Source: Pseudomonadales bacterium
GTDB lineage: Bacteria; Pseudomonadota; Gammaproteobacteria; Pseudomonadales; Halieaceae
Direction of reading: 5' to 3'
Length of the DNA: 64,000 bases
NCBI GenBank assembly: GCA_024234815.1
Contig: JACKNO010000003.1
Coordinates: forward strand, 124,001 to 188,000
Shown here one piece after another: positions 27,991 to 37,300 of this stretch. The number at the start of each line of letters is the position of its first letter. Position 1 is the first letter of the stretch. Both the position numbers and the translations under genes were made by a program. A model generated the notes under the pieces. It was not told the origin of the DNA and made no database searches. It was given only the letters and a program-made list of their open reading frames with translations.

Positions 27991-28327
27991 GCCCTATTCG
28001 CGAGCGCTAGCGAGGGGCACATCGCGAGGCGCACAAACATACCCCTTTAGGGTTAATGCCCCGCTACCCCCTTTCCTCACTTTTCCAATATATTACATTG
28101 ACTTACGGTGTTTCAGCCGAGCACATCTCTTCTGGCCGACCGACATCTTAAGGTGACCTACCCCAAAAAGGTTATGTACCCCCCTTCAACTCCCCCCCTG
28201 TTGTCCGTATAAATAAGTCAAGCATCCGAATAAGAAGATGTGATTGGTGTCCCAGAGAGGGAATCAACTGGCGGAATTACGTCACACTTTGGACAAAAAA
28301 CAGACAATTTGAAGGCGGGCAAATATC
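27991..28327 (+). promoter_or_regulatory. Upstream region of the repeat-protein gene with four TACCCC elements
   Basis: This 337-bp gap holds no gene. TACCCC occurs four times, in two pairs: 28050 and 28065 (15 bp apart), and 28159 and 28177 (18 bp apart). The last copy abuts a weak -35 (TTCAAC, 28185-28190), which sits 17 bp before TATAAA at 28208-28213. That layout fits an activator-dependent promoter with repeated half-sites. The bound regulator is not known. Confidence 0.45.
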
Positions 28328-28726
28328 ATGAAAACAATCAAAACTCTCGTATATACCGGTGTGAGCAGCCTGACAGTCGCAGTCTTTGCTCCTTCTATTG
28401 GCATGGCAGAAGTCAACAAGGCTGTCGCCGCAACCGAGTCCGGCTCCCACAGCCTGGTACACAGGGTCAGCCATTCCCTGGCAGACAGCGAGAGTTATAC
28501 CTCTAACGGCCCTTCCGGCTACAAATGGGGCCGAAAAGTCGAGCAAAACGACGCCAAGGTAGATTGGGCAGGATCCACCCACGCCCGCAGCGGTTACAAG
28601 TGGGGCGATGAAGCCACCTCCGGAGCAAAAGTCCAGGCTTACGCAAACAACGCTTCTTATCAATGGGGCGTTCGTAGTTATGCTGACCAGACCGGCTATC
28701 GCTGGGGCCTCAAGAACTTTCGCTGA
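28328..28726 (+). CDS. Secreted 13-residue-repeat protein, N-terminal part as read
   Basis: This starts with a clear signal peptide (MKTIKTLVYTGVSSLTVAVF, then APSIGMAEV). A spacer of about 35 residues follows, then degenerate units SGYKWGRKVEQ, SGYKWGDEATSG and ASYQWGVRSYADQ, then the first regular unit TGYRWGLKNF. As given, one extra T near 28717 (AACTTTCGC instead of AACTTCGC) ends this frame at 28726, giving 132 residues. With that base removed the frame runs on into the array. I do not recognise the family. The product is rich in aromatic residues and basic, and probably secreted or surface-bound. Confidence 0.8.
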   Translation: MKTIKTLVYTGVSSLTVAVFAPSIGMAEVNKAVAATESGSHSLVHRVSHSLADSESYTSNGPSGYKWGRKVEQNDAKVDWAGSTHARSGYKWGDEATSGAKVQAYANNASYQWGVRSYADQTGYRWGLKNFR

Positions 28727-29432
28727 CCAGTCCGGCTACAAGTGGGGCCTCAAGAACTTCGCCGACCAGTCCGGCTACAAATGGGGCCTGAAGAACTTCG
28801 CCGACCAGTCCGGCTACAAGTGGGGCCTGAAGAACTTCGCCGACCAGTCCGGCTACAAGTGGGGCCTCAAGAACTTCGCTGACCAGTCCGGCTACAAGTG
28901 GGGCCTCAAGAACTTCGCTGACCAGTCCGGCTACAAGTGGGGCCTCAAGAACTTCGCCGACCAGTCCGGCTACAAGTGGGGCCTCAAGAACTTCGCTGAC
29001 CAGTCCGGCTACAAGTGGGGCCTCAAGAACTTCGCTGACCAGACCGGCTATCGCTGGGGCCTCAAGAACTTCGCTGACCAGTCCGGCTACAAGGGGCCTC
29101 AAGAACTTCGCTGACCAGTCCGGCTACAAGTGGGCCTCAAGAACTTCGCCGACCAGTCCGGCTACAAGTGGGGCCTCAAGAACTTCGCTGACCAGTCCGG
29201 CTACAAGTGGGGCCTCAAGAACTTCGCTGACCAGTCCGGCTACAAGTGGGGCCTGAAGAACTTCGCCGACCAGTCCGGCTACAAGTGGGGCCTCAAGAAC
29301 TTCGCTGACCAGTCCGGCTACAAGTGGGGCCTCAAGAACTTCGCTGACCAGTCCGGCTACAAGTGGGGCCTCAAGAACTTCGCTGACCAGTCCGGCTACA
29401 AGTGGGGCCTGAAGAGCCATATCGAACAAAAG
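28691..29432 (+). repeat. Tandem array of 39-bp units encoding SGYKWGLKNFADQ
   Basis: There are nineteen units, starting at 28691 and then every 39 bp from 28731, nearly identical in DNA. Only a few codons alternate (GCC/GCT, CTC/CTG), and two TGYRWG variants occur at 28691 and 29043. The exceptions in length are the 28691 unit (40 bp), the 29082 unit (37 bp) and the 29119 unit (38 bp). Each unit encodes one F, one Y and one W, plus two K and one D. The last unit ends in KWGLKSHIEQK instead of LKNFADQ. Such uniformity points to recent expansion or ongoing homogenisation. Confidence 0.95.
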
Positions 29433-29435
29433 TAG
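28727..29435 (+). pseudogene. Continuation of the repeat protein out of frame with its start
   Basis: After the extra T, the repeat reading continues in another frame to about 29092. There a 2-bp loss (TACAAGGGGCC for TACAAGTGGGGCC) breaks it, and a 1-bp loss in the next unit (AAGTGGGCC) restores it. The rest then stays open to the TAG at 29433, ending SGYKWGLKSHIEQK. This part has no start of its own, so as written it would not be translated unless by frameshifting. The full reconstructed protein would be about 370 residues. Sequencing or assembly error in the repeats is as likely as true inactivation. Confidence 0.65.
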
Positions 29436-29526
29436 GCTTAACAGCAGGATTCGAGCTATCAGCAGTATTTGCAACTAGCGTACGAAACTTGAACTGAGAC
29501 CACAGTACTAGAATAAGCTTTCTCCA

Positions 29527-29572
29527 GGCATGGTGTTAGAAGAGACTGCCTTCCCTCTTCTAGCACCGTGCC
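29527..29572 (+). terminator. Strong terminator after the repeat protein
   Basis: GGCATGGTGTTAGAAGAG pairs with CTCTTCTAGCACCGTGCC over 18 positions, two of them G-T wobbles, around a 10-base loop. ATTTTACTT follows. It lies about 90 bp beyond the repeat-protein stop and would separate that transcript from the sensor gene. The rest of the 286-bp gap to the sensor gene holds only AT-rich sequence. Confidence 0.8.
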
Positions 29573-29721
29573 ATTTTACTTACAGACGATCACAAAACCG
29601 ACCCACCTCTAGACTTTCCCCTAAAGCGCTCCCAATTAGCCATAAATCACGCTCCAACTGGTTTCGATTGAAGATATACATTAGACTGAGCCGATTTCCC
29701 AATTTGTGATAATTTGGCTGT

Positions 29722-32700
29722 ATGAGGATTCTTCTACTAGCGTTAGTCCTCTGTCTATTGAACTCTCGGTCGGCAAGTGGAGCTGAAATATCCCCACCCA
29801 TTTTGATTGACTTTTTGCCTGAGTCAATTTCGAAACAACTTACACAGCAGACTGTAATCCAAGTATTCCAGGACTCTCGGGGTTTACTGTGGATTCTTAC
29901 GCAAGAGGGGCTGAGTAGCTACAACGGATTTCAGTTGGAGAATTATAAATACTCTCCGACCACTTCTAAATCTATATCCTCTAATCAAGTAACACGGATT
30001 ACTGAGAGCCAAGATGGAACGCTATGGATAGCAACTATCGGAGGAGGCCTGAATCGATACAATCCAGCCGATAATTCGTTTTCTGCTCTATATGCAAGCC
30101 AGGACCGACAGCACTCACCCCTATCGAATAATATTCTGACTGTGTTCAGCGCCGTAGATGGAATCCTTTGGCTTGGATATGACGGTGCCTTTAGCGCCTT
30201 TAACCCCACAACTGGAGTATTCAGACACTATCTACCTGCATACGAAAATCTTCCTTCACTCGGTCTCATTAGTCGGTTCGACCAGGGGGCTGATGGAAGA
30301 ATATGGGCAGCAACTCAACAAGGAGTTATTGAAATCGATGTAAACACTAATCGAATTTCCTTACATAATCATGAACAAAATAATACAGACTCCATAGTTT
30401 CCAATGACATAAAAAGCGTCATGGTAGACAGTAATCAAAGGGTCTGGGCGCTATCGCGAAATATGGGGATTAGCGTTATTGACACAAAAGCAAGCTCGAT
30501 ACGCAACTTCAAAAATAATCCCAATGACCTGAACTCACTTTCATCTAATGTCGTAAACGACGCTTTCGAAGATAATGAAGGTAGAGTATGGATTGGGACA
30601 TACGAAGGGCTTGATCTTCTTTTAGAGGATGATTGGAAATTTTTTAGATACAACCGTCAAAATACCGACTTACCGTCGGACGTCGTAAACAGTATTTACC
30701 AAACCCAAGAAGGCAAATATTGGATAGGCACTTTCTACGGGCTTGCATCAGGAACACCAACACTCTTCCCAAAAACCGACACGCTCTATGGCGGACTTTC
30801 CAGTGATTCGGTCAATGCCTTCACTGAAACAGCAGATGGCAGTCTTTGGGTGGGGACTGACGATGGACTCAATCGCCTAAGGCCAAGCGGCAAAACCTTT
30901 GAATGGATCAATGAGTCGACCGTGCCTAGCATATCTAGTCCAGACGTAATGTGCTTGCTCGCAACCGGGAATACCTTGTGGATAGGCACTTATAATGGAG
31001 GACTGAATAGACTTGATATTTTGACCAACAAGACCAGAGCGTTTATCCACAGCAACCAAGATCCTTCATCGATTGGTGCGAACGGCGTAACATCTCTTCT
31101 GCACACGATAGATGGGCAGCTGTTAGTCGGAACCTTTGGTGGGGGGCTCAGCATCTATAATGAAGCTAAGGAGAACTTCTACACACTTAAAAGTATCCCA
31201 GGAGATAGCACCAGTTTAAGCAATGATAAAGTAATTGCGCTGTTTCAGGATTCGCTCGGGATGATATGGGTAGGCACCGAAAGGGGCTTAAATCGTTTCG
31301 ATCCCAACACCAATACATTTGAGAGCTTTTTTACCGACGGCACCAATCCGAACAGTATCTCTAGTGACATGGTGTGGGCATTTTATGAAGACCCTGAACA
31401 GCGACTATGGCTGGGCACGAGTGGTGGCGGTCTAAACCGCTGGGATGCCTCTGATCGAATTTCCGGCACACAAAATTTTCTCCACTACTCAGAGAATATC
31501 TCACTACCTAGCTCAAACGTTTACGGAATCAAAAGCGACCAGCGCGGTCACTTGTGGTTATCACATACAAGCGGCGTAACCAGCTTCCATCCTGACACAC
31601 TTCAAGCTCACCAATACGGCATCCGAGATGGATTGCAAGACTCGGAATTCAACATGGGCGCTTCATATAAGGCAAATTCAGGTGCTATATATTTTGGTGG
31701 TAATCGTGGTTTTAATATTATCCCGCCGATGGGGATCGAAGGGAAAAGCATACCACCCCGTGTCTCGATATCCGATATTAGGATAATGAACCAAAGCAAA
31801 GTCTTTGACGTTCCATATGACAAGCTGGACGTACTCGAATTGGGCTATCAGGATCGAATGCTGTCGGTAGATTTTTTTGCAGCTGATTATTCGAACCCAA
31901 AACTCATTCAATATGCATATAAGCTCGAAGGAATTAACCCGGATTGGGTAGTTTCACCAGAAGCGCACATAGCCTCGTTCACTACACTCCCACCCGGTAA
32001 ATATAACCTCAAGCTCGCGGCAGCGAGCCCGAACGGAATATGGAATTGGGAGGCTCTACAACTGCCAATACTCGTCAGACCTCCGCCTTGGCAGAGCCCA
32101 ATTGCTTACACAATCTATGGATTACTTGGGGTCACGGTGCTCGGATATCTCATATTTCGGCAAAACCGACAGGCTGTAATTGCATTGGAGCGCCAGAAAG
32201 AACTTGAATCGAAAGTAACAGAACGTACCGTAGACCTCCAAATTGCACGGCAGTTGGCCGAAGAAGCCAACAAGGCAAAGTCGAACTTTCTCGCAACAAT
32301 GAGCCACGAAATCCGTACTCCTATGCATGGCATGATTGGGATGACGGAGTTGCTTTTGCATACCAGTCTAAACGAGCAACAAAGGAGATTCGCGATTGCC
32401 GCGCACAATAGCGGCGAAGCTCTGCTGAGCTTGATCAATTCAATACTCGATTTTTCGAAGATAGAAGCGGCAAAAGTCGAACTTGAAGTAATAGATTTTT
32501 GCCCAGTTGAACTAATCGATGAGGTCTGCTACTTACAGGGAGAGCCCTCGCATCGCAAAGGCCTTTCTCTGGTAAGTATCTGCGAAGACAGTGTGCCTTC
32601 AAGGGTCACAGGAGATCCAACCAAGATACGTCAGGTGATAATGAATCTCGTCAGCAACGCCATAAAATTCACCCATGAAGGAGAAATTGTAGTAACCGTA

Positions 32701-34257
32701 GATTCAAAGCCAGATCCTAGTGATTCAAACAGGGAAGTTCTTTCTATATCCGTTGAGGACACCGGGATCGGAATGGATGAGGATACACAGAAACGCGTGT
32801 TCGAGGCATTCACGCAGGCCGATGCCAGCACAACTAGACAATACGGTGGAACAGGCTTGGGGCTAGCCATTTCGAAGCAGTATGTCGAGATGATGCATGG
32901 AACTATTAGCGTAGCTTCAACACCTGGCAAAGGAACAACAGTAACAGTTGCACTTCGACTAGAGGTGGACAAGAACCTTGCGCTAATCGAAAAACCTTTG
33001 CAAGGTGCGACCGCACGATTTTTGTGTGATGATAATGGCACACTGGCTATGGTAACCTCGCATTTACGGAGACTCGGAGCCAAAACTCGTCAGGTGCTAG
33101 ACATCACTCAACTCTCGTTGCCACTCTCGCCAAACGAATTCATTATTGTGGATTACGACTATCTAACCAAACATTCACACATTGCATCCCAGCTTGAGAA
33201 AATAGAGCAAAACAGAGCAATTCTGCTCACACCCCTCACCACCTCCGTGCGCTTTCCCATACTCGATTCTTGGAAAGCAATAACTAAACCGATAACTTTA
33301 TCTTCTGTATCTGACAGTGTTATCAGTGTTGTCGCTGAACCCAACACACCCTTTTCAGAATCAAACAATCTAGGAGTCAACGCTGAACGGGGCAAAGGTC
33401 TTGTTTTGATCGCGGAGGACGTAGAAACAAACCAAAAAATAGCGAGGGAAATGCTTCAACTCTTGGATATGGAGGTAGATATCGCATCAAACGGTCGTGA
33501 AGCAGTGGAGAAGTTTAAATCCGGTAAGTTCACTCTGATTTTTATGGACTGCCAGATGCCAATCATGGATGGCTTCGCTGCTACTCGAGAAATTCGCGAG
33601 TTCGAAGAACACCATAAGCTTGCATCTATACCGATAGTCGCGTTGACCGCAGGAATCAATAGGGAAGACAAGGATCGGTGCACCGACGCAGGAATGGATG
33701 ACTACCTTACGAAGCCTTTTTCAATATCAGAATTGAGTAGTGCAATTCGAAAGTTTGACAAACGAATAGGTAGCCAGAAAAAGCGATCATTTCCTATCGT
33801 TGACAGTTTAAAGTCAGACGATGTAGACGGTTCAGCTAGTAGCAGTATTTTCAATATGAAGGCAATTGACAATATTCGCGAAATTGAGATACAGACTGGC
33901 AAGCCGCTTCTCCCAAGTATCCTAGAAGGATTTGAAAGCCAGATGGGAGAGAAATTGCTGGAACTATCCACGAATTTTCAAGATGGTGATTCCGAAAAGA
34001 TGTTCCGTACAGCCCACGCGATAAAATCGATGAGTGCCAATATAGGCGCCGAAAAAGTACGCAATCTAAGCGCAGAAATTGAAGCAATGGGACGGCGGGG
34101 CGAACTACCACCCAGCGATGGATTTGCTACTTCACTTAGAAGTACTCTTGAAGAGTTTGTTAAAGAATTTAGATCCGCATTTATTGACGCAGAGCAGAAA
34201 CAAAATATAAAACATCAACCGCACGAAATTTCCTCGCGCTTTGGGTCTGCGAAATAA
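29722..34257 (+). CDS. Hybrid sensor kinase: beta-propeller, Y_Y_Y, HisKA-HATPase, REC, Hpt
   Basis: This 1511-residue protein has a signal peptide (ILLLALVLCLLNSRSASG) and about a dozen reg_prop repeats ending in motifs such as LWIATIGGGLNRYNP and IWVGTERGLNRFDP. These would form two periplasmic propellers. A Y_Y_Y domain, one membrane segment near residue 795, HisKA (His 862 in MSHEIRTPMHGM) and HATPase (GTGLGLAISKQY) follow. Next come a degenerate receiver, a true receiver (Asp 1276 in IFMDCQMPIMDG) and an Hpt domain (His 1432 in AHAIKSMSANIG). There is no DNA-binding domain, unlike Bacteroides HTCS proteins. The gene is AT-rich compared with its surroundings, which suggests transfer. No clear Shine-Dalgarno sequence precedes the ATG. 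Confidence 0.92.
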   Translation: MRILLLALVLCLLNSRSASGAEISPPILIDFLPESISKQLTQQTVIQVFQDSRGLLWILTQEGLSSYNGFQLENYKYSPTTSKSISSNQVTRITESQDGTLWIATIGGGLNRYNPADNSFSALYASQDRQHSPLSNNILTVFSAVDGILWLGYDGAFSAFNPTTGVFRHYLPAYENLPSLGLISRFDQGADGRIWAATQQGVIEIDVNTNRISLHNHEQNNTDSIVSNDIKSVMVDSNQRVWALSRNMGISVIDTKASSIRNFKNNPNDLNSLSSNVVNDAFEDNEGRVWIGTYEGLDLLLEDDWKFFRYNRQNTDLPSDVVNSIYQTQEGKYWIGTFYGLASGTPTLFPKTDTLYGGLSSDSVNAFTETADGSLWVGTDDGLNRLRPSGKTFEWINESTVPSISSPDVMCLLATGNTLWIGTYNGGLNRLDILTNKTRAFIHSNQDPSSIGANGVTSLLHTIDGQLLVGTFGGGLSIYNEAKENFYTLKSIPGDSTSLSNDKVIALFQDSLGMIWVGTERGLNRFDPNTNTFESFFTDGTNPNSISSDMVWAFYEDPEQRLWLGTSGGGLNRWDASDRISGTQNFLHYSENISLPSSNVYGIKSDQRGHLWLSHTSGVTSFHPDTLQAHQYGIRDGLQDSEFNMGASYKANSGAIYFGGNRGFNIIPPMGIEGKSIPPRVSISDIRIMNQSKVFDVPYDKLDVLELGYQDRMLSVDFFAADYSNPKLIQYAYKLEGINPDWVVSPEAHIASFTTLPPGKYNLKLAAASPNGIWNWEALQLPILVRPPPWQSPIAYTIYGLLGVTVLGYLIFRQNRQAVIALERQKELESKVTERTVDLQIARQLAEEANKAKSNFLATMSHEIRTPMHGMIGMTELLLHTSLNEQQRRFAIAAHNSGEALLSLINSILDFSKIEAAKVELEVIDFCPVELIDEVCYLQGEPSHRKGLSLVSICEDSVPSRVTGDPTKIRQVIMNLVSNAIKFTHEGEIVVTVDSKPDPSDSNREVLSISVEDTGIGMDEDTQKRVFEAFTQADASTTRQYGGTGLGLAISKQYVEMMHGTISVASTPGKGTTVTVALRLEVDKNLALIEKPLQGATARFLCDDNGTLAMVTSHLRRLGAKTRQVLDITQLSLPLSPNEFIIVDYDYLTKHSHIASQLEKIEQNRAILLTPLTTSVRFPILDSWKAITKPITLSSVSDSVISVVAEPNTPFSESNNLGVNAERGKGLVLIAEDVETNQKIAREMLQLLDMEVDIASNGREAVEKFKSGKFTLIFMDCQMPIMDGFAATREIREFEEHHKLASIPIVALTAGINREDKDRCTDAGMDDYLTKPFSISELSSAIRKFDKRIGSQKKRSFPIVDSLKSDDVDGSASSSIFNMKAIDNIREIEIQTGKPLLPSILEGFESQMGEKLLELSTNFQDGDSEKMFRTAHAIKSMSANIGAEKVRNLSAEIEAMGRRGELPPSDGFATSLRSTLEEFVKEFRSAFIDAEQKQNIKHQPHEISSRFGSAK

Positions 34258-34332
34258 TCTCGGTTCGCTGTCCAATAAAGTAGTTGTTCGGTTTTTAGTT
34301 TTGAGCGTTATATCCCTCATATTGCTTACCCA

Positions 34333-37300
34333 TTGAGAGGATACGGGAACTTGTTATACCGGAATCCAATTGTAGCCTCACACAAAGTTATCAGACTAAC
34401 CCTTCTGTGCACTGCATATTTGGTGCTGCTGCACTCTATTAAGTCGTTCGCAGAGGAACATTACTCAATAAGCCCATGGCCGCTTAGCCAAAAGATGAGT
34501 CAGGAGTCTATTCTAAGCGTTTTACAGGCGAGTGATGGAACACTTTGGATTGCAAACCTGGCTGGCGTTAGCAGATACCAGGGCGGCAACTTGACCATGT
34601 ATCGACCGCAAAACTCTAATGGCGAGTATATTGCAAGCTCAAGCATTGTCACAATTCTGGAGTCAATTCGTGGCACGATATTCGTAGCGACCAAGGATGC
34701 TGGGTTATTGATCTTCGATGAAAGCGAGAATCGATTTCAGTCCTTGGATTTGAATACAGAGAAAGACCCGATATACGAAAGGATATCAGCCGCTTTTCTT
34801 GATGAACAAGGCGAATTATGGCTTGGCTATGAGTCCGGAAATATTTTGCGCTACTCTACGATGAGGGAAAGTATCAATTTGCCTGGCATCTCCCTAGGCA
34901 GCAGAATAGTTGATTTTACTCAGAGCCCTTCGAATACGGTTTATATTGCGACAGGCGACAACAATCTCTTTCGTGTTATGGAGAATTCCCATTTGGCAAC
35001 AGAGGTAGAACTCACTGATTCGTGCCGAAATTCCTTCTCCGATCTCGAAGAAATTTCAGCCATATCGACTGATACAATATGGTTGGGCACGAGTGGTAGC
35101 GGATTGTTGATTTTCGATTCTTCTACTGGAAACTGTCAAATCCCGAAGTTGATCAGCTCCCAAGCACCTACCATAGCAAGATCCCACATCCATGAAATCC
35201 TCGTCGATAGAGAGAACAATGTTACTTGGGCCGGCAGTGATCAGGGGTTATATAGAATTGACTCTGACTTTAGTGTTCTGCGCTTTTCAACAGAGAACTC
35301 GAATCTGACCGAGAATGAAGTTTCATCGATCTCACCCTATAAGAACAATATATTTTGGATAGGTACCTACAAGGGGCTCAATTACTTGGTACCCACCGCT
35401 TTCGAGTCATACAACGGTAGCCTTGATAAGCGGCTACGCTCAATTGTAGCGATAGCGAGTTCCAATGAATTTGGAAGTTTAGTTGCCTCATACAATGGCT
35501 TGCTACTCTTTGACGCGACCAAGGAGGTCCATCGGAACCCTTCAGAGGCTAATTCAATACTAAGACTGATAGACAATCAGATAATGTCCCTTCATGTTTC
35601 CGCCGAAGGCATCTGGATTGGTTATCGTGCCGCGGGACTTCAGTTTCTGGGGGTTGGCGAGAGTAACGAAATTCATACCTGGCGATACCAAGGCTCACCC
35701 GAATTATCCTCCGACTCAGTCAGCGCTATCCTTTCCACCAAAGATGGCAAGGTACTAGTTGGTACCTATGGGGGTGGTCTCAACATTGTATCGCTTGAAG
35801 AAGATACACAGGTTTACTCTGTTGGCAATAATCGAGTCATAATGCTGTTCGAGTCAATGGACGGCACAATCTGGATTGGGACAGAGTCCGGCCTATTTTC
35901 GTTTAACCTAAAAACACGTAAGTTAAACGAGATAGCATTGAGAAAGCCCGACGATACAAACCAAACTCATCCTGTTGTATGGGACATGGTTGAAAGCGAA
36001 GATGGGGATTTGTGGCTTGCGACAATGCATCACGGACTATTTATTTGGACACGAGAAGGCCAGGTAGAACCTAGCGCTCACTCGATTTTTCCAGTCCTTA
36101 ATCCCAGCAGTTCTTTCAGTACTGTCTATTCTCTTGAAATGGATAATCAAGGCTTCATTTGGAGTTCAACTGATTCTGGATTAGTTCGAATTGATTCGAA
36201 AACCAAAGAGATAAATATTTTCTCTAAACAGCATGGACTACAACAATCGGAGTTTGATTTCGGCGTTTCACACAAAGACAAACTCGGATATCTGTACTTC
36301 GGCGGGAGCGACGGCTACACAAAGTTTGACCCGAAGTTGCTAGATGAAAAGCAGAATACGCCCGAGATCGTTCTTACAAAAATGGTGCTGGCAGATCTAA
36401 CTCTACAATCCATCAGAAAATTGAGCGAACTCCACAACCTCCAACTAACCCACAACGACTACTTCGTTCAATTCAACTTCAGCGTACTGGATTTTCTGGA
36501 TCCTGAGAAGAATCAGTATCGCTATATGCTCGAGGGGTTTGACCCGGACTGGCTTGATAATGGCACCAGGAACACTGCGACCTATACCAGCTTGCCACCG
36601 GGTGATTATATATTCCGGGTTCAGGGGGCCAACTCTGCGGGGGTATGGAATCGAGATGGTATTTCTCTGGCCATTGAAGTTTTGCCGCCTCCATGGCTCA
36701 CGTGGTGGGCGTTTACGGGCTACGCGCTCGTACTCATGTTTCTCCTCTGGCTTGGCACCCGTGCATATGTCAGCTTTGTCATTCAACGTGTGGCGAAGCA
36801 AATGGCCGTCAGAATGGTCGAGGCTGAGGAGCGTGCCGACGACGAAATGCAGGAACAGCTCGAGATTCACGATGACCTCGTTAAGTCGGTCTACATGCAC
36901 AGCGTATCCACCCTCAACCTGGTAAGCGAGTGCCTCGCCATAAAGGGCTCTTCTCTTGCGGATACCGATGCCCAGGCATCGACCGATAGCAGCGTGAAGC
37001 GGGTTCTCGCGCTGGCAACACTGGAAGATTGCCTCTACTACCAGAATGAGATCCTGCTTGCCGATCTCAATAAATATACCGATGTCATCCTCCATGACCT
37101 GCTCAAGGAATCTCCCGTGGGTGAAGAGAGCATCATCACCATCAACGAGGTCATGACCAAACCTTTTCCAATAGAGCAGGCTTCGGTTCTGGCGATAGCG
37201 CTTTACGAACTGCTCGAGAACTCTGTCCAGCACGCATTCGAGGACTCACCTGGGGCAAACTACCTGCATATCACCCTGGCCGCGGAGCAGTCCGAGCAGC

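Noticed and set aside
28691..29432. The array considered as a CRISPR
   Set aside because: Units are uniform over all 39 bp with no unique spacers, and they encode protein in register.
28710..29474. Minus-strand frames running through the repeat array (GLVSEVLEAPLVA repeats)
   Set aside because: Any 39-bp repeat is open in several frames. No signal peptide or start context exists there, whereas the plus strand has a signal peptide, promoter and terminator.
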